Assembly: GCA_034409055.1 (NCBI GenBank)
Contig: DAOUMU010000431.1
Span: 1-13,434, forward strand
Direction: 5' to 3'
DNA from: DAOUMU01 sp034409055
GTDB lineage: Bacteria > Chloroflexota > Anaerolineae > 4572-78 > J111
Length of the DNA: 13,434 bases
Below, piece by piece: positions 12,578 to 13,434 of this stretch. The translations under genes and the position numbers were made by a program. Within the stretch, counting starts at the first letter, position 1. The number at the start of each line of letters is the position of its first letter. The notes under the pieces were generated by a model, which was not told the DNA's origin, ran no database searches, and worked only from the letters and a program-made list of their open reading frames with translations.

Positions 12578-13225
12578 GTGCGTATAATGATCGTAGACGA
12601 CCACGAGGTGGTTCGTTTAGGCTTGAGAAATTTATTAGCCCGTCAATCTGGCTGGGAGGTGGTCGCCGAAGCAGGGGCGGTGGTCGACGCGATTCAACTG
12701 GCGGATGAGAATGAGCTTGACGTGATTGTGATGGATATTCGCCTGAGTGATGGCAGTGGTATTGATGCCTGCCGGGAAATTGTTAAGGCACATCCGCAAG
12801 TAAAAGTAATTATGCTCACCTCTTATGCCGAAGATGATCTCCTTTTTAATGCGATTTCTGCTGGGGCTGTCGGGTATGTATTAAAACAGGTCGGCAACGA
12901 CGATTTGTTACGGGCGATTGAAGCGATTGCCCGGGGTGATGCATTACTCGATCCCAGTGTCACCGGTCAAGTGTTGGCCAAATTGCGCAATGCTACTCGG
13001 TCTGAGGCTTTTGCCAATTTGACAGATCAGGAGTTAAGGGTGTTGGCTCTTATTGCTCAGGGCAAAACCAATAAAGAGATTGCGGCCAATCTGTATTTAG
13101 GGGAAGGAACAGTTCGCAATTACGTGAGCAATATTTTGGATAAACTGGGATTATCTAATCGGGCTGAGGCGACGGCCTACGCCGTTCGACATAATCTTGA
13201 TGATTATTTACAATCCTTAAAGTAA
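12578..13225 (+). CDS. NarL/FixJ-family response regulator (REC + LuxR-type HTH)
   Basis: The protein is 215 aa, a normal length for the family. I chose the GTG at 12578: cagg (12564-12567) lies about 10 nt upstream, while the ATG at 12587 would start beyond the conserved first strand residues and lacks a site. The receiver (1-120) has acidic D7 and D8, phospho-acceptor D53 in VIVMDIRLSDG, T81 in MLTSYAEDD and K103 in VLKQVG. The LuxR-type HTH (~147-207) has LTDQELRVLALIAQGKTNKEIA and a recognition helix in GEGTVRNYVSNIL. It is divergent from the HisKA_3 kinase, the kinase class that normally phosphorylates NarL-type regulators, so the two are likely partners. Targets are unknown. Autoregulation through the shared intergenic region is possible, but I did not find a convincing operator. 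A hairpin terminator follows at 13279. Confidence 0.93.
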   Translation: MRIMIVDDHEVVRLGLRNLLARQSGWEVVAEAGAVVDAIQLADENELDVIVMDIRLSDGSGIDACREIVKAHPQVKVIMLTSYAEDDLLFNAISAGAVGYVLKQVGNDDLLRAIEAIARGDALLDPSVTGQVLAKLRNATRSEAFANLTDQELRVLALIAQGKTNKEIAANLYLGEGTVRNYVSNILDKLGLSNRAEATAYAVRHNLDDYLQSLK

Positions 13226-13278
13226 ATTTGATATCCCCCCACTTTACAATTTAATGAGATAGTTCTGTAAGCAAATTC

Positions 13279-13308
13279 TTAAACGCCCTCTCTTGAGAGG
13301 GCGTTTAA
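13279..13308. terminator. Strong hairpin terminator, probably bidirectional
   Basis: Positions 13279-13291 and 13296-13308 are perfect 13-bp complements (core aaacgccctct / agagggcgttt) around a 4-nt loop. The arms end in T/A-rich sequence on both sides. It sits 53 nt after the response regulator stop and 27 nt past the stop of the convergent partial gene, so it could end transcripts from both. Confidence 0.85.
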
Positions 13309-13335
13309 TCGCCTACCAGAAAAAGTAACACCAAG

Positions 13336-13434
13336 CTACTCCAGGAGGGCAATGGCCTGAGCTAGAGCTTCGAGGCGAGCGAGGTAGTTACAGGGTTGAC
13401 GACGGAAGCTACGGTGAGCGGTTCGAGCTTGTAG
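13336..13434 (-). CDS. C-terminal fragment of an unrecognised protein (runs out of window)
   Basis: The minus strand is open from the window edge to a TAG at 13336-13338, giving 32 residues including RTAHRSFRRQPCNYLARLE and ending in a helical AQAIALLE. The position just inside a shared terminator, convergent to the response regulator, fits a real gene end. The basic, aromatic composition would suit a transposase tail, but 32 residues are too few to say. Confidence 0.4.
   Translation of the reverse strand, partial: LQARTAHRSFRRQPCNYLARLEALAQAIALLE

Noticed and set aside
12112..12708. Open frames at 12112-12318 and 12331-12708 on the plus strand
   Set aside because: They cross the MITE-like elements, the promoter and the response regulator in another frame; their peptides are low quality and lack start signals.

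Overview
The window looks like a chromosomal stretch of a Chloroflexota-type bacterium, or a similar filamentous or environmental lineage. This is an inference from gene content: a PknB-like Ser/Thr kinase fused to a STAND NTPase, a membrane-anchored HEAT/Asp-box protein, a NarL/DegS-class two-component pair, and abundant short repeats inside and between genes. There is no rRNA, tRNA or complete insertion sequence.

Layout. (1) 1-210: a heptamer-rich inverted repeat, then a candidate promoter. (2) 211-6629, plus strand: a two-gene operon. The first gene encodes a 1279-aa kinase-NACHT protein. The second, 20 nt downstream with its own Shine-Dalgarno, encodes an 852-aa HEAT-transmembrane-Asp-box propeller protein. 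(3) 6650-6700: GC-rich hairpin repeats between convergent genes. (4) 11583-6709, minus strand: a soluble PAS-GAF histidine kinase, then a HAD-IA hydrolase, then a degenerate GH35-like protein. A 222-bp repeat block separates the first two. (5) 11584-12577: about 1 kb without a convincing gene, holding three MITE-like elements (two with direct-repeat flanks), a G/C-tract repeat, a possible gene remnant and a consensus promoter. (6) 12578-13225, plus strand: a NarL-family response regulator, probably the partner of the histidine kinase, followed by a strong hairpin terminator. (7) 13336-13434, minus strand: the C-terminal end of a gene that runs out of the window.

How the genes may work together (inference). 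The kinase-NACHT protein is cytosolic. Its partner would display a five-Asp-box propeller outside the cell and HEAT repeats inside, so the pair could couple an external signal to Ser/Thr phosphorylation or STAND switching. The divergent histidine kinase and response regulator form a second signalling unit.

The most unusual feature is a composite short repeat: a 19-22-mer with core tgtgcccgctttttgggta, followed in larger clusters by an 18-mer and a 25-mer. It lies inside four of the five complete genes on the 211-9677 side, always in the same orientation on the plus strand, and has been absorbed in frame. The core has no stop codon in any of the six frames, and five of those frames are actually translated here. 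In the HAD gene it adds about 55 residues to an otherwise normal 221-aa enzyme. In the GH35-like gene it replaces or disrupts the second half of the barrel.
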